From: Micromonospora luteifusca
GTDB lineage: Bacteria; Actinomycetota; Actinomycetes; Mycobacteriales; Micromonosporaceae
Direction of reading: 5' to 3'
DNA length: 64,000 nt
Assembly: GCF_016907275.1 (NCBI RefSeq)
Contig: NZ_JAFBBP010000001.1
Coordinates: 62,001 to 126,000 of the forward strand
Shown: positions 40,673 to 49,076 of the stretch, in pieces
Position numbering within the stretch: the first letter of the stretch is position 1
Layout: the number at the start of each line of letters is the position of its first letter
Translations under genes and position numbers: made by a program
Notes under the pieces: model-generated
The model's input: only the letters and a program-made list of their open reading frames with translations
What the model was told of the DNA's origin: nothing
Database searches by the model: none

Positions 40673-42232
40673 ATGAGCGAGCAGCACGGCACGGTGGTCA
40701 TCGGCGCGGGGCCGGCGGGTCTCACCGCCGCGTACGAGCTGCTCCGGCACGGCAAGTCGGTCCGGGTCTTCGAGGCCGACGAGGTGGTCGGCGGGATCAG
40801 CCGGACCGTGGAACGCGACGGATGGCGGTTCGACATCGGCGGGCACCGGTTCTTCACGAAGGTGCCCCGGGTAGAGGCGTTCTGGCACGAGATTCTGCCG
40901 GACGAGGACTTCCTCACCCGACCCCGGATGAGCCGGATCTTCTACCGTGGCGCGTTGTTCAACTACCCGCTCAGCGCCGTGAACGCGCTGCGCAACCTGG
41001 GGCTGCCGGAGGCGGCCCGCTGCCTCGGCTCGTACGCCCGCGCCCGGCTGCGCCCACCCCAGGACCAGTCGCACTTCGAAGGCTGGGTGTCGGCCCGGTT
41101 CGGCTGGCGGTTGTATTCGATCTTCTTCAAGACGTACACCGAAAAGGTCTGGGGGATGCCGGCGGACCGGCTGCAGGCGGACTGGGCCGCGCAGCGGATC
41201 AAGAACCTGTCGCTGGCGAAGGCGATCCGCAACGCGCTGCTGCCCCGGCGTCGACGCACGGACGTGACCAGCCTGATCGAGCAGTTCCAGTACCCGAAGT
41301 ACGGGCCGGGGATGATGTGGGAACGCTGCGCCGAGCAGGTGTGCCACCAGGGCGGACGGGTGTCGACCGGCACCTGGGTCACCGCGGTGCACCACGACCC
41401 GGCGCGACGGCGGGCGATCAGTGTGACGGTCAACGGCGCGGACGGGCAGCGTACCGAGCCCGCGGACCACGTGATCTCGTCGATGCCGATCTCGGAACTG
41501 GTGGCCGCGCTGCGTCCGGCGGCGCCGCCGGAGATCCTGGCCTGCGCCGCTGACCTGCGCTACCGCGACTTCCTGACGGTCGCGCTGGTGGTGCCGGCGG
41601 AGTTCTCGTTCCCCGACAACTGGATCTACGTGCACGACCCGGGGGTACGGGTGGGCCGCATCCAGAACTTCGGCTCCTGGTCGCCGTATCTCGTCAAGGA
41701 CGGGCGCACCTGTCTCGGCCTGGAGTACTTCGTCTTCGCCGACGACGAGATGTGGCGTACCCCCGATGCCGACCTCGTGGCGTTGGGCACCGCGGAGCTG
41801 GAGCGGCTGGGGTTGGTCCGACCCGGCGTGGTGGAGGCCGGCTACGTCGTGCGGATGCCCAAGGCCTACCCGGTGTACGACGAGCGCTACCAGCACAACG
41901 TGGACGTCATCCGGGCGTGGCTGAGCGAGGCGGTGCCGAACGTGCACCCGGTGGGGCGCAACGGCATGCACCGCTACAACAACCAGGACCACTCGATGCT
42001 GACCGCGATGCTCACGGCCGAGAACATCGCCACCGGCAGTACGCACGACGTCTGGTCGGTCAACGTCGAGCAGGATTACCACGAGGAATCGTCGAGCAGC
42101 GACGGCCGACGGGGCACCGGCCGGGACGCGCCGGTGCTGCCCAGCCGGATCGTCGCGACGTCGATCGGTGCGCCCGAGGGTGTCGGCGCCGCGGGGAGCG
42201 GTGATCGGCCGACGCAGGTGCCGCTGGGCTGA
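40673..42232 (+). CDS. FAD-dependent oxidoreductase related to UDP-galactopyranose mutase
   Basis: 519 residues. The FAD Rossmann motif VVIGAGPAGLTAAYELLRHG and VFEADEVVGGISRTVERDGWRFDIGGHRFFTK resemble Glf-type sugar mutases and the wider protoporphyrinogen/amine-oxidase superfamily. GWVSARFGWRLYSIFFKTYTEKVWGMP and YPKYGPGMMWERCAEQV are conserved blocks of the actinobacterial group. A low-complexity tail (ESSSSDGRRGTGRD) follows. It is longer than Glf (~390), so the substrate may differ. The ATG follows AGGGGGC; the longer frame upstream has no such signal. Confidence 0.8.
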   Translation: MSEQHGTVVIGAGPAGLTAAYELLRHGKSVRVFEADEVVGGISRTVERDGWRFDIGGHRFFTKVPRVEAFWHEILPDEDFLTRPRMSRIFYRGALFNYPLSAVNALRNLGLPEAARCLGSYARARLRPPQDQSHFEGWVSARFGWRLYSIFFKTYTEKVWGMPADRLQADWAAQRIKNLSLAKAIRNALLPRRRRTDVTSLIEQFQYPKYGPGMMWERCAEQVCHQGGRVSTGTWVTAVHHDPARRRAISVTVNGADGQRTEPADHVISSMPISELVAALRPAAPPEILACAADLRYRDFLTVALVVPAEFSFPDNWIYVHDPGVRVGRIQNFGSWSPYLVKDGRTCLGLEYFVFADDEMWRTPDADLVALGTAELERLGLVRPGVVEAGYVVRMPKAYPVYDERYQHNVDVIRAWLSEAVPNVHPVGRNGMHRYNNQDHSMLTAMLTAENIATGSTHDVWSVNVEQDYHEESSSSDGRRGTGRDAPVLPSRIVATSIGAPEGVGAAGSGDRPTQVPLG

Positions 42233-42281
42233 CGGCACCCGCCCGCTGGGTCGAACGCGGTGGGGGTTGAACTGCTGCCGT

Positions 42282-42818
42282 CTATTGCCCGCCGGTGCGC
42301 AGGCCGTCACGGACGATCGTGAGCATTCGGTCTCGGGCCGTCGGGGCGGCGCCGTCGCGCTCGCGGACCGCGCAGCCGACCAGGAACGCCTTCAGGTCGG
42401 CGGCGTCGACGTCGGGACGGACAGCTCCTGCGCGCTGAGCGGCGGTGAGCAGGTCGGCCAGCACGTGATTGAGGTCGTGGTCGCCCTTCGCTGCCGCGGC
42501 GGCGATGTCGAACCCGGTGCCGGCGAGCGCGTCGGCCAGTGCCCGGTTGTTCGCGCCCTCTTCTGCCATGCTGGCGAGGAAATCGAACAACGCCGTACCC
42601 GGGTCGCGGGTGGCCCGCAATGCCTCCGCGCGCACGATCAGCCGCTTGGCCACACTCTGCACGATCGCCTCGTAGAGCGATTCTTTCGTCGGGAAGTGTC
42701 GACTGACGGTGCCGGTGCCGACACCGGCGCGCCGGGCGATCTCGTGGATCGGCACCGACAGTCCGTCCGTGGCAAACGCGTCGATCGCGGCTTGCAGGAC
42801 CTTGGCCCGGTTGCGCAC
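42282..42818 (-). CDS. TetR-family regulator of the adjacent membrane genes
   Basis: 178 residues. The N-terminal helix-turn-helix (VLQAAIDAFATDGLSVPIHEIARRAGVGTGTVSRHFPTKESLYEAI) is classic TetR; the C-terminal ligand domain has ALFDFLASMAEEGANNRALADAL. The GTG start gives a nearly minimal N-terminus; the frame continues upstream as ERRKPRADG without a start codon I can support. A 16-bp palindrome lies just upstream and recurs twice before the gene at 43628, so it likely represses itself and the divergent membrane-protein operon. Confidence 0.9.
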   Translation of the reverse strand: MRNRAKVLQAAIDAFATDGLSVPIHEIARRAGVGTGTVSRHFPTKESLYEAIVQSVAKRLIVRAEALRATRDPGTALFDFLASMAEEGANNRALADALAGTGFDIAAAAAKGDHDLNHVLADLLTAAQRAGAVRPDVDAADLKAFLVGCAVRERDGAAPTARDRMLTIVRDGLRTGGQ

Positions 42819-42865
42819 GCCATCGGCGCGCGGCTTACGTCGCTCAACGATCTCGGACTCCTAAA

Positions 42866-42881
42866 CGGGATAGACATCCCG
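42866..42881. promoter_or_regulatory. TetR operator, copy 1
   Basis: CGGGATAGACATCCCG is an inverted repeat (6-base arms) between the divergent tetR and membrane-protein genes, followed by TATCGTT. Two more copies with the same arms lie at 43558 and 43590. The shared 16-base pattern CGGGATNNNCRTCCCG is a strong operator candidate. Confidence 0.65.
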
Positions 42882-42926
42882 TATCGTTAAGCGGGATGGC
42901 GGTTCCGATTATAGGCGGTGGGCGGG

Positions 42927-43631
42927 ATGTCCGAGCGTCTGCATGCACGACGAGACCTGCGCCGGTGGCTGATCGCGCTGTACGTGGCGTTCGCCGCCGA
43001 GCACGCCTATGGCGCAGCCCGGTACGGCGCCCCGGTCCGGCTCGTCGGCATTCTGCCGCTGGGGTTGCTGCTGGCGCTGGCGCTGGGGCTGCTCGCGCGG
43101 CATGCCCGCACCGGCAGCCCTCCGGCACTCTCCGCTGGCGCGATCGTGGTTGCCGTGGCGTTCGTCGGCCTCGCCGGCCTTCTCGAGGGTGGGTTCAACC
43201 ACGCCCTCAAGGTCGCGTTTCACGTCACTGGCACCTCCGACGACCGGCTGCGGCAACTGTTCGGTGGGTTGAACTTCGCGGTACCGGACGACGTGGTGTT
43301 CGAGGGAATCGGCACCGCAACGCTGGGCCTGGCCGTGCCGGTGGCCTGGCATCTGGCGCGACTGCTGCGCTCCGCCCGCTTACCGGACTCGAACGCGACG
43401 GCGCGGCGCGCCGGTGTGACCGCCCTGGTCGCGGCGGGGGCGCTGTTCGGCGCGTACGTCATCGATCCGCTCGGCCACGTCGGCCTCATCACCCTCGCGA
43501 TCCTCGGGGCCGCCCTCGGGTTCGCGCTGACGGCGGTGTCGAAGGTCGTTGGACATCCGGGATGGGCGTCCCGTATCGTTCACCATAACCGGGATGCCCG
43601 TCCCGCTTATGGTGAAGGGGAGGCAACGTGA
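42927..43631 (+). CDS. Five- or six-helix membrane protein in TetR regulon
   Basis: A 234-residue membrane protein. Helices lie near 13-30, 40-57, 70-92, 133-150, 166-185 and 190-212. A soluble loop (HVTGTSDDRLRQLFGGLNFAVPDDVVFEGIG) separates the first three from the rest. The C-terminal tail (HPGWASRIVHHNRDARPAYG) is encoded by DNA that contains two TetR operator copies. It belongs to no family I recognise. The ATG follows GGTGGGCGGG; a GTG three codons upstream is possible. The stop overlaps the next start (GTGA). Confidence 0.75.
   Translation: MSERLHARRDLRRWLIALYVAFAAEHAYGAARYGAPVRLVGILPLGLLLALALGLLARHARTGSPPALSAGAIVVAVAFVGLAGLLEGGFNHALKVAFHVTGTSDDRLRQLFGGLNFAVPDDVVFEGIGTATLGLAVPVAWHLARLLRSARLPDSNATARRAGVTALVAAGALFGAYVIDPLGHVGLITLAILGAALGFALTAVSKVVGHPGWASRIVHHNRDARPAYGEGEAT
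43558..43573. promoter_or_regulatory. TetR operator, copy 2
   Basis: CGGGATGGGCGTCCCG, the same arm pattern as at 42866, again followed by TATCGTT. It lies inside the 3' coding end of the upstream membrane-protein gene and 55 bases before the next start. Confidence 0.55.
43579..43616. promoter_or_regulatory. Nested hairpin before the small membrane protein gene
   Basis: TTCACCATAA (43579-43588) and TTATGGTGAA (43607-43616) are exact complements and enclose operator copy 3. As RNA it could form a stem ending just before the GGGGAGG ribosome-binding site (43617 onward). It could modulate initiation at 43628 or only be an extended DNA operator. Confidence 0.45.
43590..43605. promoter_or_regulatory. 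TetR operator, copy 3
   Basis: CGGGATGCCCGTCCCG, same arm pattern, centred 17 bases right of copy 2's end and nested in a larger inverted repeat. It could give an internal promoter for the gene at 43628. Confidence 0.55.
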
Positions 43632-44023
43632 GACTGTCGCTCGCTCTGAAGGCTGTTGCGGTGCTCGACATCGTCGTCCTGGGTGCCGTGTGGCTCATCG
43701 CGCCGGCGACCGGCCTTGGGGACGACCCGGACAGCCGGTCGCTGCTGGTGGCACGGGCGCTCGGCACCGATCTGGTGGTCATCGGGATCATGAATTGGAT
43801 CATCAGTCGGCGCGACACCGCGTCCATGCGGCCATTCCTGCTGCCGAACATCGTGATGCACGTTGTGCCGGCGGCGATCATCGTCACTCTGATCCTCGAC
43901 GGCACCTTCGGTGCCGCGGACTGGCTCGGCGCCGGCCTGCACATCGCACCGGCCGTGGTGTTGACCTGGTACCTGGCATCGCCGACGAAACGCCGCGCAG
44001 CCCGCTCCGAAGCGCACGCGTGA
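43628..44023 (+). CDS. Small four-helix membrane protein in TetR regulon
   Basis: 131 residues with four predicted helices (about 5-24, 40-60, 68-88, 95-112), a short GLGDDPDSRSLLVARALGTDLV loop after the first and a basic C-terminus. It is of the kind annotated as hypothetical membrane protein next to TetR repressors. The GTG overlaps the upstream stop and has GGGGAGG seven bases upstream. Function is unknown. Confidence 0.8.
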   Translation: MRLSLALKAVAVLDIVVLGAVWLIAPATGLGDDPDSRSLLVARALGTDLVVIGIMNWIISRRDTASMRPFLLPNIVMHVVPAAIIVTLILDGTFGAADWLGAGLHIAPAVVLTWYLASPTKRRAARSEAHA

Positions 44024-44138
44024 CCGTCGCGATCTGACGCGCATCGGAACAAACGGCACCACCGTGAGCGTGCTGCCCGGGTCGGCGTCGTCGGAACCGC
44101 CCACGCGGTGCCGGCGGTGCCGCGGGGCGTGGAGGAAA

Positions 44139-45386
44139 TCATGCGACCGGGACGTCCGCGGCCGCCGCGACCGGCTCAGGCGCGCGAAAATGCGTCGATC
44201 CGGGCAGCAGGAGTGGGGTGGCGAGCAGGAGTACGCCGGAGGTGGTGATCGCGGCGAGCGGGCTGGTGAGTGTGGCGAGGATGCCCCAGACCACCATCAG
44301 GGCAGCCTGGAGGAGTTTGCCGGCGGCACTCCAGGTGCTGAGGATCCGGGCGGTGTGGTCCACGGGGGTCCGTTGCAGGCGTTCGGTCGCGTAGATCGGG
44401 TTGAAGACGCCCATGCAGGTGATCAGCAGGCCCTCGACGACGATCACGGTGACGAGTCCGGGGATGCCGGGTTGGACGAACGCGAGACCGAGCGGGAAGA
44501 ACGACCGCAGCCAACCGAAGAGGGTCATGATCCGGTGTCGGCCGTAGCGGGCCACGAGCCGCGCGGACAGGCGGGCGCCCACGAATCCGCCGAGGGCGGG
44601 GATGCCGAACGCGAGACCGTACTGCCAGGCTGGGAAGTGGTACTGGCCCAGCAGGAGGACGGCCAGGAGCGGGGCGGTGGCCATGATGAGGCCGCCGACC
44701 AGGACCGAGTTGAGGAACAGGCCCTTCAGTACGGGGTCGCGCAGGATGAATCGCCAGCCGTCGAGAACCTCTGCCCCGCGCAACCTGGTGACCCGGTCAC
44801 GAGGTGCCGCGACGTCGCCCCCTCGGACGCGGAGGACCCCGAGCGCGGACAGCAGGTAGCTGAAGGCGTCGGCCATGATCGTGACGACCGGGCCGAGCAA
44901 CCCGATGAGGGCACCACCGAGGGGCGGACCCGCCGCGGTCGCCACCCAGTTCGTGCCCTCGAATCTGCCGTTCGCCACGAGGAGATGCTCACCACGGACG
45001 AGAAACTTCAGGTACGCGCCGGAGGCGGCGGCGAAGGCGATGCTCGCGGTTCCGGAGATGACCGAGACAACCAGCAGTTGGCCGTAGGACAGCAGGCCGA
45101 GGACGTACGCGATCGGGATGCTTGCCATCGCGGCGAACCGGATCAGGTCCATCGCGATCATCACCGGGCGCTTGGCCCGGTGCTCCACCCACGGTCCGAG
45201 CGTGAAGGCGACTGTCGCGGCGACGGCGAGCCCGGCCGCTTCCAGGAGCGACACGGCGACTGCCGACGCGTGCAGCACCTGGACCGCGATCAGCGGGAAC
45301 GCGCCGAACGCGATCCACGTGCCGTACGTGCTGACGGCGTACGCCGACCACAGCCAACCGAAGTCGGGCCCCAACCGCACGCGCAT
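44139..45386 (-). CDS. Major facilitator superfamily transporter
   Basis: 415 residues with about 11-12 membrane helices. It opens FGWLWSAYAVSTYGTWIAFGAFPLIAVQV and has the loop GPWVEHRAKRPVMIAMDLIRF between helices 2 and 3 (variant of the MFS A motif), a pattern of the MFS_3/enterobactin-exporter-like group. A drug or small-molecule exporter is likely. The ATG follows AGGGAG. It diverges from a LysR gene with a palindromic operator, so LysR-controlled export is probable. Confidence 0.9.
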   Translation of the reverse strand: MRVRLGPDFGWLWSAYAVSTYGTWIAFGAFPLIAVQVLHASAVAVSLLEAAGLAVAATVAFTLGPWVEHRAKRPVMIAMDLIRFAAMASIPIAYVLGLLSYGQLLVVSVISGTASIAFAAASGAYLKFLVRGEHLLVANGRFEGTNWVATAAGPPLGGALIGLLGPVVTIMADAFSYLLSALGVLRVRGGDVAAPRDRVTRLRGAEVLDGWRFILRDPVLKGLFLNSVLVGGLIMATAPLLAVLLLGQYHFPAWQYGLAFGIPALGGFVGARLSARLVARYGRHRIMTLFGWLRSFFPLGLAFVQPGIPGLVTVIVVEGLLITCMGVFNPIYATERLQRTPVDHTARILSTWSAAGKLLQAALMVVWGILATLTSPLAAITTSGVLLLATPLLLPGSTHFRAPEPVAAAADVPVA

Positions 45387-45473
45387 GCGACTCCCTCGCG
45401 ACAACCGATGTTCGGGTCTCCGCATCCCACTGCACGTGTCGCCGCGGGCGCAAACAACACCGTCCGGGCGAGC

Positions 45474-45502
45474 CACAACCATCGGTTGTGCACCTGCATA
45501 AT
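45474..45502 (+). promoter_or_regulatory. LysR box and leaderless promoter
   Basis: CACAACCATCGGTTGTG (45474-45490) is a 7-base-arm inverted repeat of LysR-box type. CATAAT (45497-45502) is a -10 six bases before the GTG at 45509, so the box covers the -35. An autoregulating LysR that also controls the divergent MFS gene would bind here. Confidence 0.5.
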
Positions 45503-45508
45503 GCTTCG

Positions 45509-46489
45509 GTGGATACCGAGGCGGTGCGATCGTTCGTCCGCGCGGCCGAGCTCGGGCAGCTGCAACATGCCGCCGACGAGCTCGGTGTGACGCAGCAGGC
45601 CGTGTCGAAGCGGATCGCCACTCTCGAACGCGAACTCGACGTCCGGTTGTTCACCCGCACCGCCCGAGGGGTCGAGCTGACGCTCGACGGTCAGGCCTTC
45701 CTCCCGCACGCCCGGACCATCGTCGCGGGTGTCGATCGCGCCGTCGCCGCGATCAGACCAGGCTCACGGGCCCTTCGGATCGACGTTCTCGGCCTGCGAT
45801 CCGCGCAGGCCGTCGTGCTGCACGACTACTGGCGGTCGCACCCGGAAACCGACCTGGACGTGGTGACCCTCAGGGTCAACGACCCGCGCGCGGTCGTCGC
45901 CGCCGTCCAGGCCGGCGATATCGACGCCTCGTTCCGCTCGGTCACCGACCCGGCCACCCTGCCGCGCGACGTGCAGATGATCCACGCGTTCGACTCGCCG
46001 ACGGAGCTGCTCGTCGGCCCGAGGCACCCGCTCGCCGCCGCACGAACACTGACACCAGCCCAACTGCGCCGGCACCGAATCTGGGTGCCGGGTATCGCGC
46101 CGCGTAGCGAATGGGCGGATTTCTACGACCAGCTCGCCGCCGACTTCGACCTCCGCATCGACGCGGCGGGCCCGAACTTCGGCAACGAGGTACTCCTCGA
46201 CATCCTCGCGGACTCCACCGACGTGGCAACCCTCGTGGGCTCGCGTGACCGGTACATCTGGCCGACGAACCACGATCTACGCCGCATTCCGATCGTGAAT
46301 CCGACGCTCGCGTACCCGCTCTCGCTCATCCTTCCCCGAGCGAATCCACACCCAGGGCTCCGGGCGATCATCGACCACTTCGCGAGCCTGGCACCGCCGC
46401 CCGCGGCGACCTGGCGCCCGTCCTGGGCGATGGCACCACGCCACCGCGATGCGGTGGAGGGGGACGCCTCCGCGGCGGCCTCGGCCTAA
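45509..46489 (+). CDS. LysR-family transcriptional regulator
   Basis: 326 residues. The N-terminal helix-turn-helix is VRSFVRAAELGQLQHAADELGVTQQAVSKRIATLERELDVRLFTRTARGVELTLDG, followed by a periplasmic-binding-like effector domain (about 95-290). A GTG seven codons upstream would place the start inside a palindrome without a ribosome-binding site. The chosen GTG matches the usual LysR N-terminus and stands six bases after a CATAAT -10 box, so the mRNA is likely leaderless. The likely target is the divergent MFS transporter. Confidence 0.88.
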   Translation: MDTEAVRSFVRAAELGQLQHAADELGVTQQAVSKRIATLERELDVRLFTRTARGVELTLDGQAFLPHARTIVAGVDRAVAAIRPGSRALRIDVLGLRSAQAVVLHDYWRSHPETDLDVVTLRVNDPRAVVAAVQAGDIDASFRSVTDPATLPRDVQMIHAFDSPTELLVGPRHPLAAARTLTPAQLRRHRIWVPGIAPRSEWADFYDQLAADFDLRIDAAGPNFGNEVLLDILADSTDVATLVGSRDRYIWPTNHDLRRIPIVNPTLAYPLSLILPRANPHPGLRAIIDHFASLAPPPAATWRPSWAMAPRHRDAVEGDASAAASA

Positions 46490-46800
46490 TCGTTTCCGCG
46501 CAGCAGGCCCAGCAGCCCGGGAAAGCGCTGTTCCACATCGTCGTAGCGGAGCGTGACCAGTCGACGGATGCCGTCGACGCGCGTGCGGATCAGGCCGGCT
46601 TCGCGCAGCACCTTGATGTGGTGCGACAGCGTCGACTTGCCGATGGTGACGCCGGTCTCCTTGAGGACGTCACTGCCGCACGTCCAGTCCCCCGCGGCGT
46701 CGAAGGCGCGCACGAGCGTGAGCCGCACCGGGTCGGCAAGCACGCTGAGCACGACGTCGATCGTCACGGTCTCGATGGCAGGTTCGGTCACCTCGGTCAC
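46486..46800 (-). CDS. ArsR-family winged-helix regulator
   Basis: 104 residues: VVLSVLADPVRLTLVRAFDAAGDWTCGSDVLKETGVTIGKSTLSHHIKVLREAGLIRTRVDGIRRLVTLR. It is of the ArsR type often placed beside an oxidoreductase. The stop overlaps the convergent LysR stop by four bases. A long imperfect palindrome lies between it and the divergent MDR oxidoreductase, so it probably represses that gene. Confidence 0.92.
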   Translation of the reverse strand: MTEVTEPAIETVTIDVVLSVLADPVRLTLVRAFDAAGDWTCGSDVLKETGVTIGKSTLSHHIKVLREAGLIRTRVDGIRRLVTLRYDDVEQRFPGLLGLLRGND

Positions 46801-46840
46801 GAGACGAAGCCTAGCCAGATCTTGCAGAAAGTTCGACTCT

Positions 46841-46876
46841 CGTCGTACTGTTCGACGCAGCTCGAACCGTACGATG
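46841..46876. promoter_or_regulatory. ArsR operator between regulator and MDR oxidoreductase
   Basis: A 36-base imperfect palindrome: CGTCGTACTGTTCGA, a CGCAGC spacer and TCGAACCGTACGATG. The inner arms GTTCGA/TCGAAC are exact. Further GTTCGA and TCGAAC words on each side (46831 and 46881) suggest several bound dimers. Confidence 0.6.
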
Positions 46877-46898
46877 CAGATCGAACATTGGATGGATC

Positions 46899-47918
46899 AT
46901 GAAAGCGATCGTCTACCGCGACACCGGCGGCCCCGACGTCCTCCAACTCGTCGAGCGTGACCGGCCCACGCCCAAACCCGGTGAAGTCCGCGTCCGGGTC
47001 GCCGTGTCCGGGGTCAACCCGACCGACTGGCAGGCCCGCTCCGGAAGAGCCCACCGCAAGCTGTTCCCCGAGATCACCCCACATCTCGACGGCGCCGGCG
47101 TGGTCGACGCCGTCGGTGACGGGGTCGACCCGGGCCGGGTCGGCCAGCGTGTGTGGCTGTTCATGGCCGCCGCCGGGCGGCCCACCGGCACCGCCGCCGA
47201 GTTCACCGTCGTACCCGCCGAGCAGGCCGTGCCGCTGCCAGACGAGGCCGGTTTCGACGTCGGCGCCTCGCTCGGCGTCCCCGCGCTCACCGCCCACCGC
47301 GCACTCACCGTCGCCGAGGACGGGCCACGCCGCCTGCATCCCGGCGCACTTGACGGCACGGTGGTGCTCGCGGCCGGCGGGGTCGGCGCGGTCGGGCACG
47401 CGGTGATCCAGCTCGCCCGCTGGGCCGGCGCCACCGTGATCAGCACGGTCAGCGGCCCGGAGAAGGCCAAGCTGGCCACCGCGGCCGGAGCCCACCACAC
47501 CATCAACTACCGCGAGGGCGACCCAGCCGCCGCCATCCGTGCGATCGCCCCTGACGGCGTCGACATCGTCGCCGAGGTGGCGCTGGGCGCGAACCTGGCT
47601 CTGGACCTGGCCGTGCTGCGTACGCGCGGCACGATCGCGACGTACGCCAACGAGGGCGGACATGCGGTCGAGCTGAACGTGGGGCAGAACCTGGTGCTGA
47701 ACACGCGCCTGCAGTTCCTGGTGCTCTTCACGGCCGGCCCGCAGGCGCGCGCCGCAGCCGTCGAGGACGTCGCCGCCGCGATCCGTGACCGCGCCCTGCC
47801 GGTCGGCGAGGAACACGGCCTGCCAATGCACCGCTTCCCGCTGCACCGCACCGCGGACGCGCACCGAGCCGTGGAGACCGGCGCGGTCGGCAAGGTACTG
47901 GTGGACGTCACGCCCTGA
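46899..47918 (+). CDS. NADPH-quinone-reductase-like MDR oxidoreductase
   Basis: 339 residues of the zinc-independent medium-chain dehydrogenase/reductase family: GPDVLQLVERDRPTPKPGEVRVRV, VSGVNPTDWQARSG, the Rossmann loop VVLAAGGVGAVGHAVIQLARWAGATVIST, and AAGAHHTINYREGD. It lacks the zinc cysteines of alcohol dehydrogenases. It would reduce quinones or enones with NADPH. It diverges from an ArsR gene across a palindromic operator, so it is likely induced by an electrophile or oxidant. Confidence 0.92.
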   Translation: MKAIVYRDTGGPDVLQLVERDRPTPKPGEVRVRVAVSGVNPTDWQARSGRAHRKLFPEITPHLDGAGVVDAVGDGVDPGRVGQRVWLFMAAAGRPTGTAAEFTVVPAEQAVPLPDEAGFDVGASLGVPALTAHRALTVAEDGPRRLHPGALDGTVVLAAGGVGAVGHAVIQLARWAGATVISTVSGPEKAKLATAAGAHHTINYREGDPAAAIRAIAPDGVDIVAEVALGANLALDLAVLRTRGTIATYANEGGHAVELNVGQNLVLNTRLQFLVLFTAGPQARAAAVEDVAAAIRDRALPVGEEHGLPMHRFPLHRTADAHRAVETGAVGKVLVDVTP

Positions 47919-48053
47919 AGCTCAGCCAGCCACCGCATCTCCGACTCGCGTCGGTGCGGCTGGTGGATGTCCAGGCTCCCGGTCACGCCGCTCCCACACC
48001 GACGATGCCCTCGAACGCCAAGCCGGCAACGCGCAGGCCCTGGCCTCCACTGG

Positions 48054-48875
48054 TCAGGGCTTGCGGGCCACCGCGCCGTAAATGGAGGCGTCGGCCAGGG
48101 ACGGCCGCTGCTCCGGTGGCACCTGCGGCCGCCACTCGGCGACCGGAACGATGCCCGGCTCGGCCAGCTCCAGGCCGGTGAAGAACCGGGCGAACTCGGC
48201 GCGGTCGCGGGGCACGGCGTCCTGCTTCATTCGGCCGGAGGCGAATTCGGCGTACATCCGCTCGACGATCTCGGTGGGGATGTAGTCGGTGGTGAAGTGG
48301 GTCAGCGCCAGCCAACTGCCCGACGGCAGCGCGTCGAGCAGCCGGGCGACGTGCTCGTGCGGGCGGTCGTCGTCGGTGAGGAAGTGCGTCACGGCGACCA
48401 GCACCAGGGCCACCGGCCGGGACAGGTCCAGTGTGGCGTGCAGCTGTGGATCGGCCAGGATCCGCTCCGGGTCGCGCAGGTCGGCGTCCAGGTAGGCGGT
48501 GACGCCCGCCGGGTTGCTGGTCAGCAACGCCCGGGCGTGGACCAGCACCATCGGGTCGTTGTCGACGTAGACCACGCGGGAGTCGGCGGCGACGGACTGG
48601 GCGACCTCGTGGGTGTTGTCGGCGCTCGGGATGCCGGTGCCGATGTCGAGGAACTGCCGGATGCCGGCCTCCTCGGCGAGGAACCGGACCGCCCGGCCGA
48701 GGAAGGCCCGGTTTTCCCGAGCAAGGGTGCGCACCCCCGGATAGACGGCGGCGATCTGGTCGCCGGACTCCCGGTCGACGGCGAAGTTGTCCTTGCCGCC
48801 CAACCAGTAGTTGTAGCGGCGGGCCGGGTGCACGACGCTGGTGTCGATCCGGTCCGAAGGTGATGGCGTCGTCAT
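48054..48875 (-). CDS. SAM-dependent methyltransferase (DUF574 / Methyltransf_19)
   Basis: 273 residues of an actinobacterial methyltransferase family: IDTSVVHPARRYNYWLGGKDNFAVDRESGDQI (its N-terminal hallmark), FLDIGTGIPSADNTHEVAQ for the SAM loop, VVYVDNDPMVLVHARALL, and ALVLVAVTHFLTDDD. Members are very numerous in Streptomyces and Micromonospora, often near regulators, with unknown substrates. The ATG follows GGAGGTC. Confidence 0.92.
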   Translation of the reverse strand: MTTPSPSDRIDTSVVHPARRYNYWLGGKDNFAVDRESGDQIAAVYPGVRTLARENRAFLGRAVRFLAEEAGIRQFLDIGTGIPSADNTHEVAQSVAADSRVVYVDNDPMVLVHARALLTSNPAGVTAYLDADLRDPERILADPQLHATLDLSRPVALVLVAVTHFLTDDDRPHEHVARLLDALPSGSWLALTHFTTDYIPTEIVERMYAEFASGRMKQDAVPRDRAEFARFFTGLELAEPGIVPVAEWRPQVPPEQRPSLADASIYGAVARKP

Positions 48876-49033
48876 GTGACCTCCCCAGGTCGACCGCCAC
48901 CGATCGTAGGGGAAGAACGCCGACGTGGTGGCCCCGCGCCAGCCCGGTCAGTCACCCGGCGCACACACGGCGCTGGCGCGGCATGACTATTGACCGTCAT
49001 CACTGTATGTCAGTACCGTGATGCGGGCAGCGA

Positions 49034-49045
49034 GAAAGCGCTTTC
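49034..49045. promoter_or_regulatory. AGCGCT palindrome upstream of the ThuA-GSDH gene
   Basis: GAAAGCGCTTTC is a perfect 12-base palindrome 31 bases before the ATG, with the AGCGCT core of LacI-family operators. Its position would allow repression by blocking the promoter or early elongation. Confidence 0.45.
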
Positions 49046-49076
49046 CGACCCTCACCGTCCGACAGGGAGCGCCCCC

